Shown: positions 12,027 to 25,335 of the stretch, piece after piece
Layout of the letters: each line of letters starts with the position of its first letter
Position numbering within the stretch: the stretch's first letter is position 1
From: Trichoplusia ni
Taxonomy: Eukaryota > Arthropoda > Insecta > Lepidoptera > Noctuidae
DNA length: 64,000 bases
NCBI RefSeq assembly: GCF_003590095.1
Contig: NC_039481.1
Location: forward strand, 9,641,895 to 9,705,894
Direction of reading: 5' to 3'
The notes under the pieces: generated by a model
What the model was told of the DNA's origin: nothing
Databases searched by the model: none
Seen by the model: only the letters and a program-made list of their open reading frames with translations
Made by a program: the position numbers and the translations under genes

Positions 12027-14213
12027 ATTTTATCGATATCTTCCAAAATATGAACTCCTAGGTCTCATCAATCACTGTCTTCAGCTATAGCGAACTGTAT
12101 GGACACGTTTACGTCAATCGCTCTATTAAATTAGGATATATGGGTGTGTGGACGTCAAAGCATTATGTACCTTAACATAGGTAACGCTAGTAATAAAAAC
12201 TATTCTATCTGAGTTCGTATTTTCTAAAATGTAATCGTATCGACTGATGACGTCACTCTCACTGGAGATGATCCTTTAATTTTATTCATAGATATTATAT
12301 CCATAACGTTCATTTCTCCAAGTATAATCGTGCACAGCCCCTCTAATCCCGAGGCGATGCCACACAAACAAACCGCTCTCGCTCCCCCGGATAGACGTTC
12401 GATGTTTGAACAAGCTGCGCATGATTTGTTTCCGAATTCCCTACGAATATGTTTTTGGAGATTGTTATAAATTTAACGTATGGTGTGACGACCCTTGGTG
12501 GGTATTTTGGAGTATTGTGTCATCATTGTTTTAATTTTCGGTTATTTATAGAAACTTTTTTGTTTTAGTATACTTAAAAACGTGGCAATGAAAAATATGT
12601 TGTAAAGTAGTAAAAAATCTAAAGTTTACTTCAAGACACGATACTTAACATGGACCACATAGTTCTTCGAAGGTGAGGGTTATTGACGATGATCTTTTAA
12701 AATCTCCTCAACCAGCAGAACCTCGCGAGTTCTCACACAATCGTGATAAATCCAAGCCCGTTCCAGATACTATTGCGGACCGTTACCACTCATCAATGTC
12801 GATGCACTTTGCGCATTACTACTACCTCATAAACTCCATTAATGTCAGCGATAAACACGGTCTGACAGATCGAAGTCTACAACGAGGTGAAGTATTCAAG
12901 AGATCAGATCAGCAAAATCTGATGGGATTAAACGCACCGTTGCCGTAGGATTGGATATGGTGGAATATTTCTATCAATTAAGAGATGAAAGCAACACTGG
13001 CACAGCCTTATCACATCCCGTTACACTGGAATCCGACCAACATATTGGAGAAAAAGGCTTGGCAGAAAAAAGGTCATAAACAAAATCTTGGAAAGGAGGA
13101 GAACGCCAAAATCAATCAGTGATTATCTGGTTCACAGAATAAGAGTGCGTTGAAACCAAGAGGAAAACACAATGTAAACCCAATTTCAAAGGGTAAACAT
13201 TGGGAAAGTGTCGCAAAATTTTTCACCAACATTCTTTGTTTTAGAAACATTTCAGGTGCAAACGGTATCTCCATGCAATAAGATAAGCACTGTTTACAGT
13301 TGCTCGACCCAAATACTGTTACGAAATGGGAGCAGTTTTTTAACGTGTTATCTTTATATTTATGATTTATTATATTTACATTGCGTGTTTTACGGTCATT
13401 GTAAAATTGTTTGTGCAACGCTTTGTAGATGCAAGTCTCAGGGTGTTTGAAAAGAGAATCTTATTGTTTTTAACGTTTTACTTTACGACGTTTGAAATGT
13501 TCGTTTGGATATTCTAAATTCAAACTGTTACCGATCTTTTTTTTTTGTCGAATATGCAGCTTTATTTTTTAGTTATTTGTTTTTTATAATTTTATTTCTA
13601 ATAAGTCTTTCTCTCGTTTGGAATATTTTTCACAAGTTTGTAGGTTAGACGCTAGGTTAAAATAATTTATAATCTGTGGCTTTGTGAGCCCGATCGACCG
13701 TCTCGAATTAGTTTCATGCTCCATTTAATAGCAACTATTAAAGCTACAGCTATTGGGTTTCATTATTGATATATTAAAGTTATGTCTCCATCAATGTGTC
13801 ATTTTGGCTTGAAGTTATTATTAACCGGTAACATTTTAAGTTTATTCATTAGGAAAGGCATGCTCCGTGCTAATGACGTTAATACTGAAATATTGCTCCT
13901 AAGTCACGGTTTACTTAGCACTGTTCAAGTTCTAATTTGGAGATATCCAGACATTTGTCGCTTTTACCTTCCAGTATTAACATTTTTATCACTTTTATCT
14001 ATTTAGTTTTTCTTGTATTCAGAAAAAGTGGTGCCATCAGTTTTTTAACTTATACTCAAATAACACGGTGTATAGTGTTTGCGTTTTGCTTTTAATAGAA
14101 AATGTCATTCTACAATTCTCTAGCACCAAAAAACAACACTAAAAGATCGAATATTTTTTCCTCTATTTAAAGACAGAATTCAGCTACAAAAGTTAATCGG
14201 TCAAAATATAGAT

Positions 14214-14228
14214 CTAACCTAACCTAAC
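14214..14228. repeat. Very short telomere-like CTAAC repeat
   Basis: CTAACCTAACCTAAC gives three units equivalent to the insect telomeric TTAGG. At this length it can arise by chance, and no interstitial telomere is claimed. Confidence 0.25.
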
Positions 14229-15472
14229 GTCATTAGTTTTAAAGTATCAGATTTCTATATAATCCTGCTACTGTTGCAGTATAAAATAATAATCTTATAA
14301 GTCCAAGTATTCCGGAATGCGTACAGTCTACGCATAAATATAAGGCCGTTACTCGTAAGGGAATTCGTGTAGTCCTACGTGATCCGACTGTACAAGTGAT
14401 GTGCGTCGCGGACACAGAGTAGTGAGTCAACAGAAGTGTCAACTGATTAATGTCTTAATGTTGTGATAAGTTTAGCAAGGAGTCGTGTGGAATTGTAATA
14501 GGTTACGTTTAAGAATTTAATAATGTGTTTTATTTAGCTAGGTTCTTTTTTTTAACGTGGTATAAAGTAATGACCGTTGAATACTATTTAGGTATAATTG
14601 TAAATTCAATACGTGATAGGCACTAATGTCGTATTATATTACTCACGCGTCAGTCTTCGGAATGGAATGACTAGTTAATTCACATCGATAAATTAATTTT
14701 TTTAACTACCTTCCTCTTGGCAGAAAGTTCAGAATAGAATAAAATTCTTTATTGTCCTTAAATAACCTCAGTGAAATCAGTAACAGTTCTTGATTAGGCA
14801 GAAAAGTACGTGAAGTATGTCACATTGTCACTCCTGTTCTTACATACTCTTTGGTAATTCTATTCTAATGCTATTCTTCACACTAGAGATAGCTCGATCG
14901 GTGTTTTTGGGAGCTGTAGATGTAATCTCGTCGTTTTATTGTCACGACGCGTATACAGGCCAGTGGTAACGCTTGTTTCGTGGCCCGAGCTGGAAAGCCA
15001 TTGTTTATACGTAGGGAAATTGGAAAGGCTGTATGGCTTAGGCGTAGATGTGTTGACTGGCTTGTATTTCTCAAGTACATCGGTAGATATTGAAAATCGT
15101 TTTTAATTTATATCTTAAGAGTGTTTGTGGACAATTTAAAATATTTGGATATATTTCGTAAAGGCACGTTGCCCAGGTTTGAGGTGCTCAGTCTATTCAA
15201 ACATTATAAAACAAAATATTACTTGATGGTTGATCCGACAAAATTGATCAAATTCTGTTAAAACTATAGACATGAAATTATTTATTCACTGTTAAACATG
15301 TAAGAAATAAGACTGTACTGCAAAAGCCAGCTACTATGGTGATAGCAACTATATGCATTATCACATTAACACTCACCGTTATTACTGCGGGCAGGTTGTT
15401 TGCATTAATATGGCTAGTTGAAATTCCTACAGGTTTACAACATAGAGGCCTTATTCTTAGAGCAAGATTTCA

Positions 15473-15517
15473 GGTAGTTCTCGGAAACCAGACCAGCAAC
15501 ATGATCTGGGAGACTAC
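15473..15517. repeat. Interrupted hairpin, 45 bp
   Basis: GGTAGTTCTC pairs with GAGACTACC at the outside, and CCAGA pairs with TCTGG inside, with a loop of about 12 bases. The hairpin lies just before repeat copy B and may belong to the same mobile unit. It is too short for a usual microRNA precursor. Confidence 0.4.
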
Positions 15518-15544
15518 CGCCATGTTTTAAGGTAAGATCATTGC

Positions 15545-15635
15545 GGGTGTGAAAAGAGATGCCGCTCTACACCGTGTATTGCGCTGTCACGCTCACACTC
15601 TCACACGTATACTACTTGAAGACCCTCTACATGTT
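15545..15635 (+). repeat. GATGGCGCTCT-core dispersed repeat, copy B
   Basis: GGGTGTGAAAAGAGATGCCG, CTCTACACCGTGTATTGCGC, TGTCACGC and ACTTGAAGACCCTCTACATG align in order with copies A and C. It lacks the GTGGTGGTA block found between ACTTGAAG and GACCC in related copies. Confidence 0.6.
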
Positions 15636-17885
15636 AAATAGCCGACAGCTACAGCATATTATAATATCAAGTCCACACAAAACGGTAATTAAGACGCCAT
15701 CAAAACTTAACTTAAATTAAAGGCTTTTAGCGCAAAAAGTAACAAAGCCACACTTCGGTGCTTTGAGCATATAATTAACCCTCACGAACCCAAGTTCGGG
15801 ATAATCAATCTTCGTTTCGCGATCGCTAACCCTTTCCCAGATATGGGCAATTTGACCGCACGGACACCGGATTGTCTAATTATAAAAGAATTCGCTGATG
15901 CCATGCGTCATCCTTTATTTATCTGGCGGGCATCGCCGGCCAGTGCTGAGCAAAAAGAAACGGGTTAGGATATTATTAAAGGCGTTCGGGTGCATTTCAT
16001 GTTTGCAGTCTACCAAATAGGCTATCGCATCGTGTGAAATAAGGAAGCCTGGATGTCTAGATACGCAGCTGCGAGTATAATTGTCAAGGAAGATAGAATC
16101 TGAATTAATTAAGATTTTATTTCATTTTAAGTGCAAATTTGTGTTAAGTGATAATAAAATTAATTTAATAGTCTAGTCCTAATAAAAATACCGATTCGAC
16201 GAAAATCCGGATTCCTTTTACGACATCTTAGTTTTCCTTAATTTCTTCTGCATTCTTCTTTTTACTACCTAAAATTATGTGAATACCTATTAGGTATTCC
16301 TTTGCTCCTATATGTATAACGTTGTTCTTCACTATTTTTATACACAGAAAGGCAAGTTTTATAACAAACGTTTCGTTAAATCATACAGACTTACAAACAA
16401 TACTCTGGCTGCTTTGAAGTAACGATCAAGGGGTCTCAAGTTGGAACCCCGCTGTAGACGCTGTAGTGTGTCGCACTCGTGAATGAAACGCATGGAAACG
16501 CATGCACAGCAGAGGAAGGGCGAGTAACGAAGAGATTTGCATGACGACTAATAATGAACTAGAGAACTATACATTTGTATCTTTACTTACTGACTCTCTT
16601 CTATCTTTACTTCACTTTATGTTTAATATGATTTTTCAATCGAGAACATCTTAATGCTTCTTTTTGCAAAATCGTGGAGACAATGTTAAGAATATGCATC
16701 CGACTATTGAGCAAAAGGAGCTATTGTGCTAAACTAACTAAACTGGATAATTTACTCACGACAGTACCTTTCTACACGATAGAAAAGCATCTCTCCAGAT
16801 GTCATTTTAGTCCATTTGGAGGAAAATGACACTAAAGACAGCTTTTTTCGCTTTCAGCATTGTTTAGGGAAAGTGTCCGAAATGAAGGAGGCACACAAAA
16901 GAACCACCAATCCCCTTGTTTGGACAGTAATCAGGCTCTTCGTTCCTTGAGGAAAACTCTTAAACGGGATTAACTTAGGAAAGCGTTCAGTAGAAACATA
17001 TGTCGTGTAATTGTTTGAGAAGATTGCTTCCGTATCGTTCCAAAGGCTATCACGTATCGCATTCACTGCGATATTAACCCACATTACAAGGCACACCAGT
17101 CACCTGCAAACCACGCCAACCACAATGTTTTACACACGACACGACGGTAAAACGAAACGACAACATATAAGAAATCAAAACCATTGCTGTTTTTGTATAC
17201 AGCGATTAGTTTATAGCCGGTTATAAACGAGCGTTGGAAGCGTGTTATCGCTTAGAAGCCGACCCGTGGAAGCTGATATAAACGCAACTTAATCTTTGAC
17301 ATATTTATTGTGCACTAAATATAAAGTGGAAAATCTAAGTCGGCGCCGGCCGGCAACATAATTTGTTTAAGGCGAAGCTCTGTGCGGCGGAATATGTAGT
17401 AAGCATCGTAACTTTGTACATTATAGTGCCTAATAGAGTAAACTCGGGATAAGGATATGGACAGGTACCTATTGCTAAGGTCTTTAGCTTTCTTAATAAT
17501 TTACCATCAAAGAGTTCAGCCGTATTTATTAATACCTAGGGGTTATCACTTCGCCTTAAAGTAAATTATAATTAAATCGTTTGTGAAAGCGAGATAGAGC
17601 TCTACACTACAGCGTTTTAGCTCGCTTACACATCTACAAAAGGCCCTGAAATGTATCATATCCACATTTTATTTTGTTATTGCACAAGTGGCAACATCAT
17701 ACGCACATATTGAGAAACAATGATCTAATTACCTTATCCTCTTATCTTACACAAAAAGCATAACTCGTGTGTTACACAATTAGAGTTAAATAAGGCTTAG
17801 GACCATAAAGTAATTAAGATAAAAACTGTAACTAATATACTCATTACTGTTAGTAGTAACTGCCCCCATAGCTAAGTTAGCTTTC

Positions 17886-17948
17886 ATGTATGATAATGAC
17901 ATTTCGTTTCGTTAAGTCACGTGACTTAGATCTGTCATTTTCATACAT
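17886..17948. mobile_element. 63-bp palindromic element, copy 1
   Basis: Arms ATGTATGATAATGACA and TGTCATTTTCATACAT are inverted repeats (15 of 16), and the centre GTCACGTGAC is a perfect palindrome with a CACGTG E-box. A second copy of identical 63-bp length lies at 29284-29346 in the opposite orientation, about 81% identical by hand count. It behaves like a minimal MITE. No target duplication is clear. Confidence 0.65.
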
Positions 17949-18373
17949 AGAGCGCTTTTTCATTTACTTGCTTGGCATAGATTTAACAGAGTAAATAGTC
18001 GATAGCAAAATCTAATATTAACATTAAGTATTAACATTCAAAACTAATACATAATCCAAAGCTCAATACAATCCAAGCTTTCTTAGGGCTTAAGCACTTA
18101 ATTCAGAGTAAATTAGTCCGGCTATAAATCTGCATCGTTGTCAAGTCGAGTGGTGAGAAGCCGCCAACGCGTCCCGCGGCCGGTGACTCACGATCAGCTA
18201 AGACCTGTTCCCTTCTGTTTTCATCTTGTTAATCCTCCTTTATGACTTATTCTGGGTTTGAATCAATGATATTCTATTTTTATATATCTTTACAATTTGT
18301 CTGAATTTGCGGAAACTTCTTGCATATAGAATAGGAGATAGGATGTGCACCTTATGGTAAAATAAGAGCACTA

Positions 18374-18575
18374 GACTGCACGGGTACCCACCAATCCAAA
18401 TCCACTCTGCGTGACGTGTCGCGGGTTGGATTCCCGGGTAAGGCAAACGTTCACGAATGCTTATTACACGGGTGCCTTTGAACTTGTGATTTGAATGTTT
18501 CTGAAAACCCTCGCGACATATGGATTCAATTCCTTAAAGTGGGATTAATTTTTGAAGGAATAAAAATAAAATAAA
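18374..18575 (+). mobile_element. Nearly full-length tRNA-derived SINE
   Basis: The head CTGCACGGGTACCCACCAA is followed by TGTCGCGGGTTGGATTCCCG (box B), GGCAAACGTTCACGAATGCT and a 3' part GATTTGAATGTTTCTGAAAA with CCCTCGCGACATATGGATTC. It ends in an A-rich AATAAAAATAAAATAAATA tail. It is the most complete copy of the family seen here. Box A is damaged and the tRNA of origin cannot be named. Confidence 0.7.
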
Positions 18576-18953
18576 TATATTCTTCGCTGAAATTAATATT
18601 TGCATTAAAAATGTTAAAAATATGTTTGACATGATTGCCCTAATGTCTATTGTCCTCATCCCTCGTTCTACTATTTCAGCCCCTAGCACTGTATATCGAA
18701 CGCCATGTCATGGATCATTGAACGGTCTCACAAGTGGTACTATTAACGGTTCTCTCTAGCGTGAAGGTCACTGTTTTATATGACTCTATAGGTCGGGAGC
18801 ACAGGTGTGGCAGTGGACTTCTAGCAAGGGGAGATAGTACTACAAAAATCTTTGAATATACCTCAAAAGGCTATTGCAGTGGTGAAGGAGGCCATCTGAG
18901 GCAGGTCCACAGGAAAACTTTAATATTTATTTATTTTAATCAATCGAAAGTCA

Positions 18954-19144
18954 AAGTCACCACACTATGGGAGCCAACGGATGGACGGCGTCGTCGTGGG
19001 CGACCTAGGAAGCGGTGGCGAGACGACCTTAACGCTTACCGCGCAGGCTGGTTCCATGCGGCCCAGAATAGAGAGTCGTGGAAGGATTTGGGGGAGGCCT
19101 TTGCCCAGCAGTGGGACACAGTGGGCTAGAGAAAAAAAAAAAAA
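18954..19144 (+). mobile_element. 5'-truncated LINE with 16-bp target duplication
   Basis: The frame reads TLWEPTDGRRRRGRPRKRW, RDDLNAYRAGWFHAAQNR and ends EAFAQQWDTVG-stop, the conserved C-terminus of lepidopteran RTE-type reverse transcriptases. A poly-A tail follows. AATCAATCGAAAGTCA at 18938-18953 and AATCAATCGAAAATCA at 19145-19160 are the target duplication (15 of 16). The coding end is still open, so the insertion looks fairly young. The 5' part was never copied. Confidence 0.88.
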
Positions 19145-19849
19145 AATCAATCGAAAATCATATAAGCAGACTGCAAATAAAAATCAACTAAGCAAATCTT
19201 GAGTTTATTTTATGGCAAATGATTGCTATTTCACGTTAAATGAAAAAAAAATCCAGTGCGAAATTCAGAGGTAACAAACATAAGACAAAATAGAAACGAA
19301 TTAAGAACTCCTCCTTATCCTTCCTTTTTAAATAATTTATGAACAATTAAGAAATATTTCTTCCACCATTTTTATTTTATTAGACTCACTGATAAAATGC
19401 GTTCTCGTAATCTAGTTTTACTAGTCCCTCCATTCCCTAGACAGTAAAGTTGTACGTGTTCCATAAAATCCTACAAATAAATGCGAATAGAATCTTTACA
19501 ACTCTGTAAAAGTAACATTAGGCTGCAGATACTCCGTGATAGTTGTTTACGTCAGTCATTAACTAACAAACAACCTAATTTAGCAGTTAGATAGTCGCCT
19601 ATACTACTCAACTATAATTCATTTAATTTTTGATAAAGAAAGCCGTGGAAAGAGAGTGAAGGGGTCTTAAAGTTGGGCAAAAAGGTTTGGTACCGGGATA
19701 CATTGAACGAAGCTAATTCTAAATTTAAAATCAATAAGCCAAAGTATTCACACTCTGTACACAAATAGATGGCAAACAGTGCTCTAGTGTTGCCATATGA
19801 GAAGTTATAACACCATAAACAACTTGCTGAGGGTCATTGTTTGCCGGAA

Positions 19850-19920
19850 AGACGAATCGTCCGGAACGGTTCAGTCACAGGCCGGCGAGCCTTCCGGCCG
19901 GCCGACGCCTGAAAACAAGC
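19850..19920. promoter_or_regulatory. GC-rich patch in intron 1
   Basis: About 70 bp that is CG-rich (GGCCGGCGAGCCTTCCGGCC and neighbours) within AT-rich DNA, about 80 bp before a double ATCGAT cluster at 19999-20016. The pairing suggests a control element. There is no exon evidence. Confidence 0.2.
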
Positions 19921-20482
19921 TCCTACAATGGTTTATTCAAAGCCAATTTATAGACATAGCGATTATACCAATCAATTATTCATGTAATCGAGTAATTGTT
20001 ATCGATTATCGATCGAATTGGCTTCGGAGACGAGACTTCGACAAGCATTAATATTGGTAGAAATGTATTACTATTACTTTTCGATAAATTCTATGACTTA
20101 AATTTGACTTTTTTAATTTTTATTAACCTTCCCCAGTTTATAGTTGTGACGACTTTAACAGGAAGTATTTACTGACTTAACTTTGATATAAGGTTAAGGA
20201 GACTACTTATTGAACTGTTTTTGCTTTGTTGTTTTCAAAGGGCTAGGGCAATTATTAAGCATTAAGTTGCTAATTGCTAATAGATAAGGGCTATAAATTA
20301 ATTAATATATTTCAATTTATTGTTTCAATACAAAATGTTTTTCCCGTACGTAAAACTGTTTAAACAATAATAAAATTTACGCACCCACACTTGAAATACC
20401 CAAATTATCAAATATAGTTTAATTAATACGTATTTGACTACTTTACGATAGTATTAGAGTAAAACTAATACCAAACAAAGGC

Positions 20483-20533
20483 TGAGTCACAGTAGTAGAA
20501 TCTCTATATTTTTTATTTACTGTGGCTGAGTCA
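20483..20533. promoter_or_regulatory. Paired AP-1-like sites
   Basis: GCTGAGTCA occurs at 20481-20489 and 20525-20533, each containing the consensus AP-1 heptamer TGAGTCA, 44 bp apart. The segment between them begins CACAGTA and ends TACTGTG, an inverted pair. This could be an enhancer site or a decayed inverted repeat. Confidence 0.3.
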
Positions 20534-22919
20534 TATGTTCCCGTCGATCGCACAATTGCTACAGCTATCCATCAAAACAATTAATTAGTGATCTTTCAAC
20601 AAACTCCATGTTCCGACGCGAAGCTATTAATTTGTATCCAATATTGATCGATGTACTGTTTCTTGTATACATCGCAAAATAGGTGTAGGTATTATGTTCT
20701 TAGCGGAGCCAAATACAAGAATACAATGATTTGGTGTCTAGTGAGAAATAAGTTCGGAAAATCAGACCGGTTTACCGTATTTAATTACTTAAGTTGTAAT
20801 TGGATTTAACCTTTGACTACCCCTTGAAGGAACAAAAGCGTGACGACCAAACACGTATTTAATTGGACAGCGTTGCCCGCGCGCCCATCCAATAAAGAAA
20901 ACATTCACGTCAACAAAATGCCATTAACCATTTAGAAAAAAAAATAGGGATAATAATACTTTAAAAAAGGTACAAATCCAAGTGAAACAGTCGACTATCA
21001 TGAAACAACACTGGCCGTTAATTTAAAGTAGCACGCCGTTCCCTTAACTCTTATGGGTTTGCTCCACGCATAGAGGTGGCACCGAAGTACTGCCCCCGGG
21101 GGACAATAGCTACAGCCCACGATTAGAGGGGCGACCACGAATTCATTTGATGACTTCATTGTGACGAAGTCTCGATTATATTTTTTCCTACAAAAAGCTC
21201 TCTGTAGCCAGCCGCGAGATCACGCGGGTGGTCTGTGTAATTACAGCCAAGTTTCTATATGCCCTTTCTCTTTCACACGTACAGTGATAGCCAAGTAAAA
21301 GGCGTGTACTATTTTAACTCGCACGGTAATCGCTCTAATCCGTCTCACGTGAGATATGCAAACAATGGCTGCCAATAGATTATCGTGTCAACTTTTATTT
21401 TTTACATGTGAAAGTTTTTTTTAAAGATTAAGTAAATTATTTTTATTTTGATAAAGCGGTAGGTATATGAATACGAGGTGGTCCTTTTTGTTTCAAAGAT
21501 AAGAAGAGAAAGTTGAACAAGGAATGACATAAGTTTCCGATACTTTCCTTATAAGTATCAATTGGTTTGACAGTATTGCTTCAAAATTAACTCGACATAA
21601 CATCCGCTCGGTCATTTGACATTTCTTCGGTCCGCGGTTCGTGTTCACAGCCCGTAATTTTCGCCCTAATGTATCCTACGCAGGTGGTCGGCCGGCACCG
21701 TGTCTCTAATTACGTAGTTTTCACAAATAAACAGCGTCCAACACACCAATTTTTAAATTATATCATTCGATTACCGATAATCTGTTTGGGTCACAATCGA
21801 TTACGAATAATCGATATGGCGCACCGCAGATGGCAAACGGTGTTAACATCGAGAGAACAAAAGAACTGTAGGTTTCAGAAATATCGATATTACATTGTTC
21901 TTGGTATAGTTTGGGTTGAGTGTAGGCGAAAATAGATTGCATTTTATACAATACGGATTGCATCATACTGTAAAGAGTATTTGTTATTAGGGATTAAATA
22001 TACGTATCATGACAGGCTTTTGTCTACCAGCCAGAATCAAGATAAAGATTTAACTTGGTAATATTCATCTACAAATTACGAAACAAATTGCTATTGCACA
22101 AACAGTGTAGCCGGTTGCCAAAAGTTTATGTATGCGGGGACCGATTTGAACTTTCTGCTATTGTGATACACAAACGTATCGTGATGGCTCTGCACCATTT
22201 GATATGCAATTTACGTCTTTAAGTCTTCTCTTCGGACTAGTATTAAGAATTGAATTCTTGTTCCCTTTGTTACGGAACACTTGCAAGTAACAGATGTTAC
22301 ATTCAAAAACAAATGAAGCCCTATTTCGTTTCGTTATAGAAATCATAAATAGGCGAAACGTTTTGACTGTTCACAATTGATTTCAAATAATAATTGTGTT
22401 TAATCAGTCTCTTTGTTTGCGAAAACCAGTCAGCTCCGAACGGTTTCCTCTCGAGTCGAGAATAACGATCTGTTTAGACTTAGTGCCGTACTGATTTGTT
22501 TAGGGTTGGCATTCGTAATTTTTGGGTTAATTATTAGCTGACATGACCCTAGATCGTCTTGAAATATAAGAGTCCAATCTATCAAGGTAGTGTAGATAAA
22601 AATTATCAGCCATCTAAGTTCATAGACTACTTCTACTTTGAATATGTTTAGAGACGTTGCTTAAACAACATAGCTTTTCTAAAGAAAAAAAAATAACAAT
22701 AATGTGACAGATTGTCAACTGCAAAACAAATACAATCCTACAATGGTACATTTCAATAAATCGTTCGAATAAAACTCAAATAAATAAAGATTGAATGTTT
22801 CACAAATTGTAAATCGTAGCCCTGTTTGAGTGTTTGAAGGGTAGCTGCGAAAATATTAAAGCTTTCAGAGTTTGAGTGGCATAAAATGAAATGATTACCG
22901 CACTTAGAGGCCGCGATAA

Positions 22920-22932
22920 GCGCCCTCTAGCG
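22920..22932 (-). promoter_or_regulatory. CTCF-like site
   Basis: On the minus strand CGCTAGAGGGCGC fits the CTCF core C-A-S-Y-A-G-R-K-G-G-C-R-S at 12 of 13 positions. It is extended upstream by CCAC. It lies in the middle of the 56-kb intron, next to a GATAAG motif. Occupancy is untested. Confidence 0.4.
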
Positions 22933-23864
22933 GTGGCCGACATTTATTTAGAGGGCATGTTTATTTTTGCGGGATTTTTCTTTTTTTTTTCCTTTACGCT
23001 TCGGATTTTGTAAGAGGGTCGAGATTTAACTTTTTAAAGCGCTTTTTTAGAGATGTAAGAAAATTAAGTTAACTTTTTGAGGTGAGGATTTGTTAACATT
23101 AAGTATTGGTACATCAACAACAAAAAATATGTACCCTATAGCTAAAGTATTCTACATACGTGCAATTAACTACACATAGCTACAGTTCTTTTAATTAATA
23201 CTTTTTATACTATAGCAACATCTGTTGTTTATCCGCTACGCTGGTAACAACAAGAGACATTCACGACTAATTGTTAATTTTTTTATGTTCAGTAGATCGT
23301 ACGCTGGACCGCGAGATGCATAAAACAATAACTCAGAAAATTAGACTTTATGCCTTTGTAATAAAGGAGACGTGTATATCAAAGACGCTAATATGTACTA
23401 CTGTATAAGTAATCTACCGGGCATTAAGTCATAATGGTAAAGGAAGAGAGTTTATTTTTGAATAAGCTAGTTCGTTAAATTTGCGGTCGACCGTATTTAG
23501 CAGAAGATTTCAAATTAAAATATTTGTGTAAAATAGTTTTGTTTTTATAATAGTTTTCGTACGACTTACGATTTCGGTGTCATGCGAAGCATAAGATATC
23601 GCGTGTTTATACTGTTTGAATTTCGAACTTGTCTGTGGATGGGTTGAATGTTATTTATGGAAACAGAAAAAAAATGTATTCGAAATACAAATAACAAGAA
23701 CAAATTAGTTTGTTTTATATCAAGAAATACAGTGTTTGAGATATTGGATTTGATCTGTAGACAGTGTGTTTATACCCGACAGGCTTTGAGATTTATCCGA
23801 TAATAGCGTTAATGTGGAAGCTACTCATATACTTGTGTTACAAGTGAATATTCCATGATGACAC

Positions 23865-23965
23865 GGGTGTGGAAGACCGATGGCGTTCTACGCCGTGTAT
23901 CGCGCTGACAGGTTTCCTCAACCATGATAATATAACAAGACGTGGTGGTAGACCCTCAGATCTTC
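23865..23965 (+). repeat. GATGGCGCTCT-core dispersed repeat, copy C
   Basis: GGGTGTGGAAGACCGATGGC, GTTCTACGCCGTGTATCGCG and CTGACA are followed, after a diverged stretch, by CGTGGTGGTAGACCCTCAGA. It shares both end blocks with copies A and B and is the best copy for building a consensus. Confidence 0.6.
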
Positions 23966-25319
23966 AACTCATCTGTGCGCACAACCCTACGTGTGCGTGA
24001 GATTGTAACAAGACGTCTCTTGTTTTTTGTCTTTGTGACAGTGACACACAAATGCAAGCTGTATTAGTCACAACTTCACTTTGCCGGCTATCACACATGA
24101 CGCCTTGTGCACAGTGTAACGATGAGTTAAATTGACTATACCCAAATACCTAGTCTATATTGGAATAACAGAAAGAAAAACAGTGAAACTAGCCTGAACA
24201 GGATGCCTTCACTAAAATTTTAGTTGATATTTTATATTTACTATGTAATGCAATAGTCCATTAGTAAAACACACTTATTGCATAATATGTAAGTTATTGG
24301 GAAGTGAAAGAAAGTGTTCGCGAACATCGAAAGTGAAATTAGCTACGGTTTTTGCTCATTGAAGATTTATTCCGCAATAAATTGTATAATTAATGTTTGA
24401 TAAATGTCTAACATTCGTATTTTAAATTAAAATTTTATAGATGCTAATAAGCTAGTAAATAGGTTTGTATTTTATGCATTATTGTACCTGTTATCAACTG
24501 TTTTGAAATTGGAATAATTCTATTGTTAGAATAACGAGTTTTTATCTGTTCGAACTCGTAATAATTGTTATTTTTTTTTTCAATAAAAGGCATGCTATAG
24601 CTTTTACAAATTTTAGACCTAAATAACAGGCTGTTTAAAAATACCATTGCCCTGTAGTATGAGTTAAGTCGCCAATGACATTATCAATTTACGATCAGTC
24701 CAAAAACATGTTAATTCGTACAAAAATCGTTTCGTGGATGCTTATCTCTTACCTTTGAAATACTTAAATAAAAATCATTCTAAAACTTTTTAGTCGTTCT
24801 GTCGCCAACGCAATGTATTCAAAAAATATGTTTATTTCGGCTTCACTTTGTGGCCCGCTATTGAAATAATAAAAATGTCGTAAAATTTGGGAGCAGCCGA
24901 GATTTTTATCGGCCGTAGGACGGTTCAGGAATATTAACGAGACGGAATGTTGGTTCATTACAAGTAAATTGAATTGTTTTATTGGCTCAATCGATATACA
25001 TCATGTTATTGGTTTGAATACAAATTGTTTAGTCAATGAATAGGGCCTTGGGTTTTCATTATTGGCGCGAATTGCTAACACTTAATTAATATCAGTATAA
25101 AGCTAGTCACACACTTGACTTCACAGCATACCTCACCAATTTGCCTGTACAGTTTAAATTTACAGCCAAATCAGGGCCGGTATGGATGAAACAGTATAAC
25201 TGTTCAGTAAAACTGTCCAGCCCCTCTAGCCATGTGACATTTATACTTCATAATAAACATAAGTAGTCGTTACCGTCAAAAAATAACGCTCAAATTTATT
25301 TTTGATTGATTTAATTAAA

Positions 25320-25335
25320 ATGTATGGAAATGACA
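25320..25335. repeat. Half copy of the 63-bp palindromic element
   Basis: ATGTATGGAAATGACA equals the left arm of the 29.3 kb copy. The sequence that follows drifts (TTGATCGTGATC in place of the CACGTG centre) and no right arm is seen. It could be a decayed or solo end. Confidence 0.4.

Noticed and set aside
14214..14228. Interstitial telomere repeat
   Set aside because: Only three CTAAC units, within chance expectation.
15473..15517. microRNA precursor hairpin
   Set aside because: Stem is short and interrupted and no known insect microRNA seed was recognised.
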